Below are positions 13,076-21,969 of a stretch of DNA of 64,000 nucleotides, piece after piece. Source of the DNA: Mycobacterium noviomagense (GTDB lineage Bacteria > Actinomycetota > Actinomycetes > Mycobacteriales > Mycobacteriaceae); the NCBI RefSeq assembly GCF_010731635.1, contig NZ_AP022583.1:248001-312000 (forward strand), given 5' to 3'. How positions within the stretch are numbered: the stretch's first letter is position 1; each line of letters starts with the position of its first letter. The notes under the pieces were generated by a model. That model had not been told where the DNA came from. It did no database searches and saw only the letters and a program-made list of their open reading frames with translations. Made by a program: the position numbers and the translations under genes.

Positions 13076-14551
13076 TCATGAGCCCGACACCGATCGAGAC
13101 GGCGACTCGGCCGCTTGCGCAGTAAACGACGCCGGAACCGCGCGCGCCGCAGGTTCGCCGGCAAGCGCCAGGATCTCGTCGAAACCCTCCAGCAGGCATT
13201 GTGCGAACAATGCCTCGTGCCGAACCGCGGCACGGTCGTAGCGCGCGGTTATCGTGCAGAAACCACCCCGGGATACCAACACCACCATCATGGCAATGCC
13301 TGGCAGCGGCCCAATCCCATACTGCCGCAGTATTTTCGCGCCAGCGATGTACGTATCGCCTTGGTAGACAGGGACATTGCTGGCCTGCACGTCGGCGGCG
13401 ATCACCGAGCCGGTGATGTTCTCCAATAGCGGCCCGGGCAAAACACTGAGCACGGGCGCGATAGAGCCGATGATGTCCATAGCGGGCTCTTCTCGGCGCT
13501 GGGTGATCTGGGCCCGGATCTTGCGCATCCGCTGTACCGGGTCGGCGGTACCGATGGGCGCCGCCAGATTGACACCGGTGAACCGGTTGCCGCCGGCGGG
13601 GTCAGCTTCGGCACGCAGGTTCACCGGCACGGCCATCGGCAGGGTGGCGATCGGCACACCGAGCGCTTCGTGGTAGCGGCCCAGCGCACCGGACAGACCC
13701 GCCAGGTAGGCGTCGTTGATCGATCCGCCGCCGGCCTTCGCCGCCTTGTGCAAGTCGGATAGCTTCATGTCGAGCGCTTCGGTGCGGCTGGCCAGGCTGC
13801 GCCGGCGCAACAGCGGTGACGGCTCGGCCGCCTGGCTCATCACCCGCATGCCCGAGCGGGCGTAGTTGATTGCACCTGCCACCGCGGAGGGCGGGTTGAG
13901 AACCGCCCGGCCCAGCAGCGACACCGCACCCGTCACCGCCCCTCGGACACCGCCGATTACTGCACCCGGCAAGTGGTTGATGCCTTCGCGCATCAGGTCA
14001 TTGGGGGAGATATCTTGCGGAATAGGTTGCGGCGGTGGCGGCTGGGCGGGCGGATCGCGCTCGAGGTCGTAGATCTGCGCGAACATCTCCACGCCGCCGA
14101 CGCCGTCGGTCACCGCGTGACTGAGATGCAACAGCATTGCGGCCTTGCCCTCGGCGAGACCCTCGACCAGGGTCGCCGTCCACAGTGGGCGCGCGATGTC
14201 GAGAGGCGACTGCAAAACCACTTCCGCCAGATCCAGCACTTCCCGCACCGTGCCGGGTTCGGGAACCCGCATCCGTCGCACATGGAAGTCGAGGTTGAAA
14301 TCGGGATCTACCACCCAGCGCGGTGCTGCCGTCGGCAGCGTCGGCACCACGACTTTCTGCCGCAGTCGCAGCACTCGGCGCGAGGCGTTTTCAAACCGTG
14401 TCCTGAAGCGCTCCCAGTCCGGGGTGGTGTCGAGGATTTCCAGCGCCATGATTCCGGAGCGAGTCCGGGGATTGGCTTCACCGCGGTGCAGCAGATAGTC
14501 GACCGCCCCCAGCTCGGTTGGCAACGCGCCCGACTCGACAGCATCAGTCAC
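13076..14551 (-). CDS. Wax ester synthase/diacylglycerol acyltransferase (WS/DGAT) family protein
   Basis: This family transfers acyl-CoA to diacylglycerol or long-chain alcohols to form storage lipids. The GTG start at 14551 (VTDAVESGALP) gives 491 residues, the length I recall for Rv2484c; longer in-frame starts give an Arg/Gly-rich N-terminus. The N-terminal half carries the active-site segment as SHAVTDG (about 142-148) where the family normally has HHxxxDG. The second, catalytic His and the DG are kept, but the first His is Ser. The C-terminal WES_acyltransf region (PVNLRAEAD..., GGNRFTGVNLAAPIGTADP) is intact. It lies between lipQ and plsC in a lipid-metabolism run. Activity may be reduced or altered. 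Confidence 0.9.
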   Translation of the reverse strand: MTDAVESGALPTELGAVDYLLHRGEANPRTRSGIMALEILDTTPDWERFRTRFENASRRVLRLRQKVVVPTLPTAAPRWVVDPDFNLDFHVRRMRVPEPGTVREVLDLAEVVLQSPLDIARPLWTATLVEGLAEGKAAMLLHLSHAVTDGVGGVEMFAQIYDLERDPPAQPPPPQPIPQDISPNDLMREGINHLPGAVIGGVRGAVTGAVSLLGRAVLNPPSAVAGAINYARSGMRVMSQAAEPSPLLRRRSLASRTEALDMKLSDLHKAAKAGGGSINDAYLAGLSGALGRYHEALGVPIATLPMAVPVNLRAEADPAGGNRFTGVNLAAPIGTADPVQRMRKIRAQITQRREEPAMDIIGSIAPVLSVLPGPLLENITGSVIAADVQASNVPVYQGDTYIAGAKILRQYGIGPLPGIAMMVVLVSRGGFCTITARYDRAAVRHEALFAQCLLEGFDEILALAGEPAARAVPASFTAQAAESPSRSVSGS

Positions 14552-14816
14552 CGTCTCGCCCCCGCCCGGGCCTGATCGCGGCCAGCCTTGACATCGCCAC
14601 TCAAGCCTCCCGTCCAGACGCACCAAGCACGCAGGCAGCGACACCTGCCGCTTTGCCGATGCCCGGTGCGCAGCCCTTGCGCCATCACAACGCTAGTCCG
14701 CGCGACGCGGTGGTGAAAGCCGATTGTGCGGATCCATGCGACCAATTCAACGGTCGATAGACCACTTACGAAATGTCATGCCGGACCGATAAATTCGCCA
14801 GACCTCGGCTGGGAAT

Positions 14817-16076
14817 TCAGCTCGCTGAAATCGCGCCTTTAGCCAGAGATTTCGCGCCTGAGCGCAGATATCGGCCATAGACCACGCCCAGGAAATCAGC
14901 GACGGCATCGGCGATCAGCCGTGACCGCACAGTGGCGACGGTGTCAAAAGCGTGGTGAGCGTTCGCCAACTCGGCGTGGCACACGGTAGTCGCTCCGGCT
15001 TGACGAAGCGCTGCACAAAAGGCCTGCGCTTGTGCTCGCGGAATCAACGAGTCATTTTCGCCGTGCAGCACAAAAAACGGCGGAGCTGCTCTGTGGGCGT
15101 GAGATATCGGCGACGCCGACGCAAACAACTCTGGATCGTCGGCGTAACGGGTTTGCATCACGAAGTGCTCGAGGAACGGCAGCATCAGCTCATGCATATG
15201 TGCGGCTTTTGTGAAGTCGTAGACGCCGTAATAAGGCACCGCCGCCTGCACGGTCGTGTCAGCCTCTTCAAACCCCGGCTGCAGCCGCGGATCGTTTGCA
15301 GTGAGCGCGGCCAAGGCGGCCAGGTGCGCGCCAGCCGAGCCTCCAGTGACCGCGATGAAATTGCGGTCGCCGCCGTAGTCGGCGATGTTGTCGCGTACCC
15401 ACGCGATCGCCCGCTTGACGTCGACGATGTGCGCCGGCCACGCGTTGCGAGGACTCTTGCGGTAGTCGATCGATACGCAGATCCACCCGAGCTCGACCAT
15501 GCGGCTCATCAACGGGTACGCCTGGCCCCGTTTGCCGTTGATGCTCCAGCCTCCCCCAGGGACTTGCACCAGCACGGGCCGAGGACGTCCATCGGCCAAG
15601 TCGGGATGGCGCCAGATGTCCAGCAAGTTGTCCCGACCGTTCGGGCCGTAGGCGATATCCGACGTCTGCGCCGCGTAGCGGCGGCGGTGGCCCGCCATAT
15701 GCAAGAAGCCATCGCGGCGCGCACACCCGTGCTGATCGCTGAGCGGATGACGGACCCGCTTGCGGTAGTGCGTCCCGAACGATTCCTCCAGTGCCGCCGT
15801 GAGGATCTGGTCAGCGCGTTGCGCCGCCCATGTTGCAGCAACCCGGCCCACCGATAGCGGCGTCACCCGCGACAACGCATGCCCGGTCAGCACCTGCGGG
15901 GAAAACTCCGCCGAAAGCCAGCCAGCAAACCACCCCACGGCGAACGGCGAACCGCGCAGCAACAGAGCGCCGGCCCGGTATATGCCAACCGGGTCGGCCG
16001 CCAAGTGCCGCCCTTGCCGCAATACCTGGGCACCCGCCTTCGAGCACCGCGTGGTCACGTCCATAGCCATGCTCAT
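14817..16076 (-). CDS. lipQ: Alpha/beta-hydrolase carboxylesterase LipQ
   Basis: This 419-residue esterase of the hormone-sensitive-lipase-like group has nucleophile elbow GGSAGAH (Ser about 245), acid ENDSLIP (Asp about 341) and His in ANAHHAFD (about 372). The oxyanion-hole segment reads PGGGW rather than HGGGW. The N-terminal 130 residues contain a hydrophobic stretch (GIYRAGALLLRGSPFAVGWFAGWL) that may associate with the membrane. The start is set at the ATG at 16076, preceded by AGGAG about 9 nt upstream; an in-frame start 29 codons earlier lacks a ribosome site. Length agrees with Rv2485c (about 421). The 265 nt between its stop and the next gene show no coding signal. Confidence 0.9.
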   Translation of the reverse strand: MSMAMDVTTRCSKAGAQVLRQGRHLAADPVGIYRAGALLLRGSPFAVGWFAGWLSAEFSPQVLTGHALSRVTPLSVGRVAATWAAQRADQILTAALEESFGTHYRKRVRHPLSDQHGCARRDGFLHMAGHRRRYAAQTSDIAYGPNGRDNLLDIWRHPDLADGRPRPVLVQVPGGGWSINGKRGQAYPLMSRMVELGWICVSIDYRKSPRNAWPAHIVDVKRAIAWVRDNIADYGGDRNFIAVTGGSAGAHLAALAALTANDPRLQPGFEEADTTVQAAVPYYGVYDFTKAAHMHELMLPFLEHFVMQTRYADDPELFASASPISHAHRAAPPFFVLHGENDSLIPRAQAQAFCAALRQAGATTVCHAELANAHHAFDTVATVRSRLIADAVADFLGVVYGRYLRSGAKSLAKGAISAS

Positions 16077-16261
16077 CGCAACGCCGCTCCTTGACGCCGG
16101 GCTCCCACAACGCCGCGATACGCGGCCTGCGGCCAGCGGCAGCGTACCTGTGTCGCGCGTCACACACTAGTGAATCGACATTGCAGCCCATGACATTTCG
16201 CTCGGCGTTGCGCGCCAGAGCCGGGCCTATCGTCGCTCTTCGATAGACTGACCTGCGCATT

Positions 16262-16335
16262 GCCTCCGTAGCTCAGTTGGATAGAGCAAGGGCCTTCTAA
16301 TCCCTAGGTCGCCCGTTCGAATCGGGCCGGGGGCA
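16262..16335 (+). tRNA. tRNA-Arg (anticodon TCT)
   Basis: A cloverleaf can be folded: acceptor GCCTCCG/CGGGGGC (one G-U pair), D-arm GCTC-AGTTGGATA-GAGC, anticodon loop CTTCTAA with anticodon TCT, variable AGGTC, T-arm GCCCG-TTCGAAT-CGGGC, discriminator A. The top pair next to the anticodon loop is a C/T mismatch, which does not break the fold. The CCA is not encoded. It lies between lipQ (divergent) and tnpB, and its 3' half is echoed at 17917-17961. Confidence 0.95.
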
Positions 16336-16426
16336 CCCAGGGGCAGGTCAGTGTGTGGCTGGTGGGGCGCTGGCGCGTCCGCGATACGCTGGTGCTGTCG
16401 GTGGCATGTGGGAGCCTACGGGTGAA

Positions 16427-17857
16427 ATGACCCGGTACACCACGTTCAAGTTCTGCCTGGACCCGACAGCCGAGCAGCAGTGTCGGCTGGAGCGGCATGC
16501 CGGCGCTTCCCGCTTTGCGTTCAACCAGTGCCTACGCACGGTCAAGACGGCGCTGACTCAGCACAAAGACCAGCCCGACTTTCCCGTGCCGTGGACCGGG
16601 TTCGACCTAATCAATGCATTCAACAAATGGAAGAAGACGGAGGCCGCTGGCCGTGTCTTTGCAGTCGATACCACAGGTGTCGCTGACATCGTTGTGACCG
16701 GACTCGCATGGCGCACGGAGGTATGCCAACAAGTATTCGAAGAAGCTGCGATCGACTGCGCTCGTGCACTGGCCGCCTGGTCATATTCCCGATCAGGCAG
16801 ACACCGGGGTCGCCGTGTCGGGTTTCCTCGGTTCAAGAAGAAAGCCACTGGCATCTCGTCGTTTCGACTACGTAACAAACATCCCAAAAGGGGCGAGCCG
16901 TCGATCCGAGTCGGCCAGTCGCACGCGCGGTCGGTGACCCTGCCTGGCATAGGCACGGTCCGAGTGCACGACGACACACGCAGGTTGCGACGCATGCTTG
17001 CCAAAGGTCGTGCCAAGGTTTTGTTCGCCACCGTGAGCCGCCGAGCAGGGCGCTGGTGGGTTTCGTTGAACGTCGAGGCAGCAGACCTACACCCAGCGTG
17101 TCGGCATCCGGCGCGCGATCCTGATGATCACACCGGCTGGATCGGCATCGACCGTGGTCTGTCCGCCTACATAGTCGCTGCGTCATCGGACGGTCGAGTA
17201 GTCAGTCGTATCGACGATGCGCCCAAGGCCTTAAACGCCGGGATGCGCCAGCAGCGACACCTCGCAAAGAGTCTGTCCCGCAAGGTAAAAGGATCGCGTA
17301 ACCGGTCCGACGCCGCTGCCCGGCTGGCGCGACATCATTGTCGCGTCCGTGATGTTCGTCGTCATTTCTTGCATCGGTTATCCAGCGAGTTGGTCAAGAC
17401 GCACGACCGGCTCGTAGTCGAAGACCTTAACGTTGCGGGAATGTTGCACAACCGCCGCCTGGCCCGCGCGATTGGAGATGCGGGCTGGGCCGAGTTTGCC
17501 CGTCAGTTGCGCTATAAAGCCAGCTGGCGCGGCGGGGAGGTCGCGATCGCCAACCGCCGGTATCCGTCGAGTCAATTGTGCTCATACTGTCGCAACCGCC
17601 AATACGGTTTGACACTGGCCAATCGCATCTTCAGTTGCGTATGCGGTTATGTCGGCGACCGCGACGTCAATGCCGCGGTCAACCTGGCCCGCTGGGGCGA
17701 GGAGCACTGCGCTCGCCCCGACTCCCGGACCCGCAAGCACGCAGGCCGGGTCATCAATGCCCGCCGACGGGACGGCGCTGGCCGGCACCATGTGAGTGCC
17801 GGTGAAACCAGCCCGGTTGACGCGGGAACCGACGTTCAGGCCAGCCGACGGCCCTGA
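16427..17857 (+). CDS. tnpB: IS200/IS605-type TnpB (OrfB), RNA-guided nuclease family
   Basis: This 476-residue TnpB starts MTRYTTFKFCLDPTAEQQ, with the typical N-terminal helix-turn-helix signature (HAGASRFAFNQCL). The three RuvC residues are present: Asp242 in GIDRG, Glu332 in VEDLN, Asp413 in DRDVNAAVNL. A zinc finger lies between the last two (CSYC... CVCG). All catalytic residues are intact, so an active nuclease is plausible. No TnpA transposase or serine recombinase is nearby, so it is a lone TnpB. Alternative in-frame starts lie at 16355 and 16406; 16427 best fits the family N-terminus, with GGAG 13 nt upstream. Codon use is visibly less GC-biased than its neighbours, as in an acquired gene. 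Confidence 0.93.
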   Translation: MTRYTTFKFCLDPTAEQQCRLERHAGASRFAFNQCLRTVKTALTQHKDQPDFPVPWTGFDLINAFNKWKKTEAAGRVFAVDTTGVADIVVTGLAWRTEVCQQVFEEAAIDCARALAAWSYSRSGRHRGRRVGFPRFKKKATGISSFRLRNKHPKRGEPSIRVGQSHARSVTLPGIGTVRVHDDTRRLRRMLAKGRAKVLFATVSRRAGRWWVSLNVEAADLHPACRHPARDPDDHTGWIGIDRGLSAYIVAASSDGRVVSRIDDAPKALNAGMRQQRHLAKSLSRKVKGSRNRSDAAARLARHHCRVRDVRRHFLHRLSSELVKTHDRLVVEDLNVAGMLHNRRLARAIGDAGWAEFARQLRYKASWRGGEVAIANRRYPSSQLCSYCRNRQYGLTLANRIFSCVCGYVGDRDVNAAVNLARWGEEHCARPDSRTRKHAGRVINARRRDGAGRHHVSAGETSPVDAGTDVQASRRP

Positions 17858-17935
17858 ACCGACGACGCCTGAGAAAGGCGGTGTCAGACAACCAAACGAG
17901 GTTGTTTGAGACGCTGTAGGTCGCAGGTTCGATTT
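17835..17935 (+). ncRNA. Candidate TnpB right-end / omega-RNA scaffold
   Basis: TnpB guide RNAs are transcribed across the 3' end of tnpB and the transposon right end. Here a strong hairpin (TTCAGG at 17835-17840 pairing with CCTGAA at 17853-17858, extended by GCC/GGC) spans the tnpB stop codon. A second hairpin follows (ACAACC at 17888-17893 with GGTTGT at 17900-17905). This is where an omega RNA would lie, but the exact element end and guide cannot be fixed from one copy. Confidence 0.35.
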
Positions 17936-17961
17936 TTTCTCCTGCCCTGCCTGCCGGGGGC
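17917..17961 (+). repeat. Degenerate copy of the tRNA-Arg 3' end (possible attachment-site or insertion scar)
   Basis: Three blocks of the intact tRNA-Arg recur here in the same order: TAGGTCGC (17917-17924; tRNA 16305-16312), GTTCGA (17927-17932; tRNA 16315-16320) and GCCGGGGGC (17953-17961; tRNA 16326-16334). The first two have identical spacing; the third is displaced by 15 extra bases, including a T-run. The copy lies on the same strand beyond tnpB, as expected of the distal att repeat of an element that entered at the tRNA 3' end. The similarity is short and could be fortuitous. Confidence 0.4.
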
Positions 17962-18020
17962 CACTCTCTTGCTGTATTACCTCGGCTGAGCTTGACAGCT
18001 GCTTCGGGTGACGCCTGAAG

Positions 18021-18806
18021 TCACCCGCCACCGCCCGGCATGTTGCCCGGGGGAACCGTGGTCGTGGAGGTCGACGGCGTCGTTGTCACGGTGCTGGTGG
18101 TGGTGCTTGTGCTGGAGGTGGTTGACGTCGACGAGGGCGTCTGGGTCACCGTGGCGGGCGGAACCAAGGAGACCGTGGTCGTGATCACGGTCGACGTGGA
18201 TGTTGAGACGGACGTGCTCGCGGCACTGGCCGGACTGATTACCCCGCAGGCGATGCGGCGGTCGGAATCCGCGGTATTTTGGCCAGCCATGTCGGAGCCT
18301 TGGAGCAGCACGATCGAGGAGCCCTCCGGGCCTTTGAGCTGATCTTGGGTGAAGCCGTCGCTGGTGGCGACGAGCTTGCCAGCGCCGTTAGAGCGCACGA
18401 GCAGCGGCGGCAGATCCCCGCTGGCCGGCTGGCCGGTATGTCCGGGGGCTTGTAAGCGGTCACCCGCCGACGCGAAGTCAGCAGTTTGACCGCCATTCGG
18501 CGCGGCGGAGTTGGCTTCACACTTGCCGACCGCGTGGATGTTCAGGCCATGGAAGCCGGGCGTGAGGATGCCGGTAGCGACAGTCTCCACGGTCACCGTG
18601 GCGTATCCGCTCGTGAAGTCGATCGTTGCATCGGCGACGTGTTTGCCGTCGGCCGTGTTCAGTTGTGAGTTCAGCTTCTGAGCAGCGGACCCTGACGTGC
18701 TCGACGTCGTCGTCGGCGACGGGTTGGACGCCTGCTTCGAGCAGGCGCTCATGACGGCGACGGGCGTGGCAAGCAAAGCGATGGTGGCGGCGACATGCTT
18801 CATCAT
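18021..18806 (-). CDS. SodC-like lipoprotein lacking most copper ligands, with Ser/Thr-rich C-terminal tail
   Basis: This 261-residue lipoprotein has an N-terminal signal (MMKHVAATIALLATPVAVMSAC) ending in a lipobox (VMSAC), so it is exported and lipid-anchored. Residues about 45-190 align with mycobacterial SodC (LTPGFHGL.IH.VGKCE, APGHTG.PASGDL, RIACGV). The disulfide cysteines remain, but copper ligands recalled from SodC are gone: the first His of the HIH pair is Asn (GLNIH), GHYH is GDRLQ, and the late His is Gln (VLLQGSD). One of four remains. The C-terminus adds about 70 residues of Ser/Thr/Val low complexity ending NMPGGGG, perhaps a glycosylated stalk. Dismutase activity is unlikely. 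It is divergent from echA14 (83 nt). Confidence 0.8.
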   Translation of the reverse strand: MMKHVAATIALLATPVAVMSACSKQASNPSPTTTSSTSGSAAQKLNSQLNTADGKHVADATIDFTSGYATVTVETVATGILTPGFHGLNIHAVGKCEANSAAPNGGQTADFASAGDRLQAPGHTGQPASGDLPPLLVRSNGAGKLVATSDGFTQDQLKGPEGSSIVLLQGSDMAGQNTADSDRRIACGVISPASAASTSVSTSTSTVITTTVSLVPPATVTQTPSSTSTTSSTSTTTSTVTTTPSTSTTTVPPGNMPGGGG

Positions 18807-18889
18807 GGACGCGATGTACCCTGCCAACCGCGCGGGCAAACTGACAAGCCACCGGCGCGACAGCAAACCGACATCGCGGAGGTGCCCAG

Positions 18890-19648
18890 ATGGCCCAGTC
18901 CGATCTTGTGCTGTACAGCGTCGACAACCACATCGCGCTTATCACGGTCAACGACCCCGCCCGGCGCAACGCGGTCACCGGGGCCATGTCGGCGCAGTTG
19001 CGCGCCGCCGTGGAGCGGGCCCAGGCCGACACCGACGTGCACGCCGTCGTGGTCACCGGTGCCGGCAAGGCGTTTTGCGCGGGCGCCGACCTCAGCGCGT
19101 TGGGCGAGGCCACCGAAGAAGGCTTGCTCGGGGTTTATGACGGGTTCATGGCCGTCGCCAACTGCACGCTGCCCACCATCGCCGCGGTCAACGGTGCCGC
19201 GGTCGGAGCGGGGCTGAACCTCGCATTGGCCGCCGACGTGCGTATCGCCGGACCGGACGCGTTGTTCGACGCCCGCTTCCAGAAACTCGGCCTGCATCCC
19301 GGTGGCGGCGCAACCTGGATGCTGCACCGGGCTGTCGGACCCCAAGTTGCCCGTGCCGTCCTGTTGTTCGGGATGCGCTTCGACGCCCACGCCGCGGTCG
19401 CGCACGGGCTGGCACTGAGTGTCGTCGACGACCCTGTCGCTGCCGCGCTGGAACTGGCCGCGGGACCAGCAGCCGCGCCACGCGACGTCGTGCTTGCCAC
19501 CAAGGCCACCATGCGCGCCACCTCCAGTCCGGGATCGCTCGACACCGAGCAGCACGAACTGGCCAAACGCGCCGAGCTTGGGCCGCAGGCACAGTCGATT
19601 CGATCACCGGAATTCGCCGCCCGGCTGGCGGCGGCGCGGGGTAAGTAG
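18890..19648 (+). CDS. echA14: Enoyl-CoA hydratase/isomerase (crotonase) family protein EchA14
   Basis: This 252-residue crotonase-fold protein has the CoA/oxyanion-hole segments [15 protein letters not shown] (about 62-76) and [23 protein letters not shown] (about 100-122). Aligned by eye to rat enoyl-CoA hydratase, both catalytic glutamates are replaced: the CEL Glu is Asn (GLNLAL) and the PEI Glu is Phe ([10 protein letters not shown]). It keeps the oxyanion hole but probably does not hydrate like the classical enzyme; isomerase, lyase or thioesterase-like chemistry is possible. It converges on bkdC with only 3 nt between the stops. The orthologue by position is Rv2486. There is no strong ribosome site beyond GGAGG about 10 nt upstream. 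Confidence 0.88.
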   Translation: MAQSDLVLYSVDNHIALITVNDPARRNAVTGAMSAQLRAAVERAQADTDVHAVVVTGAGKAFCAGADLSALGEATEEGLLGVYDGFMAVANCTLPTIAAVNGAAVGAGLNLALAADVRIAGPDALFDARFQKLGLHPGGGATWMLHRAVGPQVARAVLLFGMRFDAHAAVAHGLALSVVDDPVAAALELAAGPAAAPRDVVLATKATMRATSSPGSLDTEQHELAKRAELGPQAQSIRSPEFAARLAAARGK

Positions 19649-19651
19649 CCC

Positions 19652-20914
19652 CTAGAGGTCCAGCAGCGCCGTTTCCGGTGACTCGATGAGTTCGCGGAGT
19701 TCGCCGAGGAATTGCGCCACGACCGCGCCGTCGGCGACGCGGTGGTCGAATGCGCACGTCAATGTCATCTGCGGGCGGATGACGATCGCGTCATCGACAA
19801 CCGCCGGACGGGGCTTGAGTGAACCCATGCCCAAGATCGCGGCCTCGGGGTAGTTGATCACCGGCACGCCGTCGTCGAGCCCGAGTGCGCCGAAATTCGA
19901 CACCGTGAACGTCGAGCCGCTGAGCTCGCCCGGCGGCAGGGTGCCCGCGCGGGCCTCCCGGATCAGCCGGGCCACGCACTGGCCGAGTTGGCGCGTAGTT
20001 TTCTCATGCGCGTCGGCGACGACCGGCACCAGCAGACCACGCGGTGCGGCAACAGCGAATCCCAGATGCACTGCGTGATGCGAGTGCACCTGAGGACCGT
20101 CAGCAGCTTCCACCCACGTGGAGTTCAATACCCTGTGGTGGCTCAACGCGATAACCACGAGCCGAAGCGTGAGCAGAAACGGCGTGATTACCTCACACTC
20201 TTCTCCGGCAGCCACACCGAGTCGATCCCTCAGCCGCAGAAGGTTGGTGCAATCCACTTGAAGGCTCGCGTGTGCGTCCGGAATACGGTTGCGCGACAGT
20301 GCCATGCGCTCCGCCATCTGGGCGTGAACACCGCGCACCGGCAATACGTCGTAGGTGATACCGGGCCGCTCGGCGCCGACTCCCGCCGCCGCCAAAACGG
20401 CCTCCCGGCTGATCAGCCCGTCCGGACCGGGCGGCACCTCGCGCAGATCGACAAGCAATTCGGCAGCCAGCTTGCGCACGCCGGGCTTCGCCTTGGGGCG
20501 TCCGGGCGCCTCGTCGGGCCGGCTGGTCGCTTTCCTTCTGCTGGCGTCGATTGTGTCGTCGGGACCGTAACCGACCAGAACCGGTCTGCGCGTGGACGGT
20601 TCGCCGTTCGACTCGGCGGCCTGATGCGCGCCCTGCCGTGAAGGGGCATCGGCCGCATCAGGGGCGGTGTCGATGCGCACCAACAGCGAACCGACCTGGA
20701 GGACATCGCCTTCTGCGCCCCTAATCTCGACGATCCGGCCGGCGTACGGGCTGGGGATTTCTATCTCGGCCTTGGCAGTTTCCACCGAACACAACGGTTG
20801 GTTGAGTTCGACGTCGTCGCCGACGGCGACGTTCCAGCACGACACCGTCACTTCTTCCAATCCCTCGCCCAGGTCGGGGACCAGAAACGGCTTGATGCGC
20901 TCGTCGTCCGTCAC
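19652..20914 (-). CDS. bkdC: Branched-chain keto-acid dehydrogenase E2 (dihydrolipoyl acyltransferase)
   Basis: E2 core of the branched-chain alpha-keto acid dehydrogenase complex: it takes the acyl group from E1 onto lipoate and transfers it to CoA. The 420-residue protein has one N-terminal lipoyl domain (modified Lys about 47 in [10 protein letters not shown]), an E3-binding segment ([15 protein letters not shown], about 150-185) and a catalytic acyltransferase domain with HRVADG (about 391-396). The GTG at 20914 overlaps the bkdB stop by 4 nt (GTGA), which fixes the start and indicates coupling. Originally annotated pdhC (Rv2495c). No E3 gene is in the window; the shared Lpd is presumably used. 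Confidence 0.95.
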   Translation of the reverse strand: MTDDERIKPFLVPDLGEGLEEVTVSCWNVAVGDDVELNQPLCSVETAKAEIEIPSPYAGRIVEIRGAEGDVLQVGSLLVRIDTAPDAADAPSRQGAHQAAESNGEPSTRRPVLVGYGPDDTIDASRRKATSRPDEAPGRPKAKPGVRKLAAELLVDLREVPPGPDGLISREAVLAAAGVGAERPGITYDVLPVRGVHAQMAERMALSRNRIPDAHASLQVDCTNLLRLRDRLGVAAGEECEVITPFLLTLRLVVIALSHHRVLNSTWVEAADGPQVHSHHAVHLGFAVAAPRGLLVPVVADAHEKTTRQLGQCVARLIREARAGTLPPGELSGSTFTVSNFGALGLDDGVPVINYPEAAILGMGSLKPRPAVVDDAIVIRPQMTLTCAFDHRVADGAVVAQFLGELRELIESPETALLDL

Positions 20915-21969
20915 GGCAGCTCCAGTGCGCGTTCGACGCAGTCCAGCAACCGATCCGGGCCGGGAAGCCACAGCTTCTCCAAACGTGCGGGCGGGTAAGG
21001 AGTGTCAAACCCGCACGCGCGCAACACCGGAGCTTCCAGCTCGTAGAACATCTCCTCTTGGATGCGCGCGGCCAACCCGGCCCCGTAGCCCAGGCTGCGC
21101 GGACCCTCGTGCATCACTACGCACCGCCCAGTCCGCCGAATGGACGCGGCAACTGTGTCGAAGTCCAGCGGGACCAGTGAACGCAAATCGATGACTTCGA
21201 GGCTCCAGCCATGTTGGGCAGCAGCGATTTGCGCTGTAGACAAGGCGGTTCCCACCAATCCGCCGTAGGTCAGCACCGTGACATCTGTGCCGCCACGGCG
21301 CACGACAGCTCGCCCGATTGGCGGTGCCGGCTCGCCCAGGTCGACGACCTCGCGGCCCCAGTAGCGCCGCTTCGGCTCGAGGAACATCACCGGGTCCGGG
21401 CAGGAAATAGAGTGGCGCAGTAGCCAATAGGCATCTGACGGGGTTGACGGGACGATAACCTTGAGGCCGGCGGTGTGGGCCCAGTAGGACTCGGTTGATT
21501 CCGAGTGATGTTCGACCGCACCGATTCCGCCGAACGACGGAATCCGCACGGTGACGGGCATGTTCACCTCGCCTCGGGTGCGCGTCCGGTACTTGGCCAA
21601 ATGGCTGACAACTTGGTCGAAGGCCGGATAGGAGAAGCCGTCGAACTGGATTTCGGGCACCGGCACGAAGCCGCGCAGCGCCAACCCCACGGAGATCCCG
21701 ATCAGCGCCGATTCGGCCAGCGGGGTGTCGAAGCACCGGTCTTCCCCGAATGTTTCGCGCAGCCCTTCGGTCACCCGGAACACCCCACCCTGAGCGGCGA
21801 CATCCTCCCCGAAGACCAGCACGCGCTCGTCGTCGGCCATTGCGTCGTGCAGGGCTCGGTTGAGCGCCTGCACCATGGTCAGCGATCGGGGCTGTGGTCG
21901 CTCGCTCAGCGGCTGTGTTGCGGTGGCGGTCACATTCGAGCGTGTCGGGGGCTCGACGATCTGGGTCAT
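20911..21969 (-). CDS. bkdB: Branched-chain keto-acid dehydrogenase E1 beta subunit
   Basis: This 352-residue transketolase-type beta subunit of E1 pairs with BkdA in thiamine-diphosphate-dependent decarboxylation of branched-chain 2-keto acids. Recognisable segments are [17 protein letters not shown] (about 54-70), the phosphate/dimer region [25 protein letters not shown] and [16 protein letters not shown] near 250. The first about 28 residues are Thr/Pro/Arg-rich and probably disordered. Its ATG (21969) directly abuts the bkdA stop (21970-21972). It corresponds to Rv2496c. Confidence 0.95.
   Translation of the reverse strand: MTQIVEPPTRSNVTATATQPLSERPQPRSLTMVQALNRALHDAMADDERVLVFGEDVAAQGGVFRVTEGLRETFGEDRCFDTPLAESALIGISVGLALRGFVPVPEIQFDGFSYPAFDQVVSHLAKYRTRTRGEVNMPVTVRIPSFGGIGAVEHHSESTESYWAHTAGLKVIVPSTPSDAYWLLRHSISCPDPVMFLEPKRRYWGREVVDLGEPAPPIGRAVVRRGGTDVTVLTYGGLVGTALSTAQIAAAQHGWSLEVIDLRSLVPLDFDTVAASIRRTGRCVVMHEGPRSLGYGAGLAARIQEEMFYELEAPVLRACGFDTPYPPARLEKLWLPGPDRLLDCVERALELP

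Noticed and set aside
17917..17961. A second functional tRNA gene
   Set aside because: Only the 3' part is recognisable, the T-loop is interrupted by extra bases and there is no acceptor partner or anticodon arm.
18890..19648. Assigning echA14 as the leucine-pathway methylglutaconyl-CoA hydratase
   Set aside because: It is convergent with, not part of, the operon, and lacks both catalytic glutamates.
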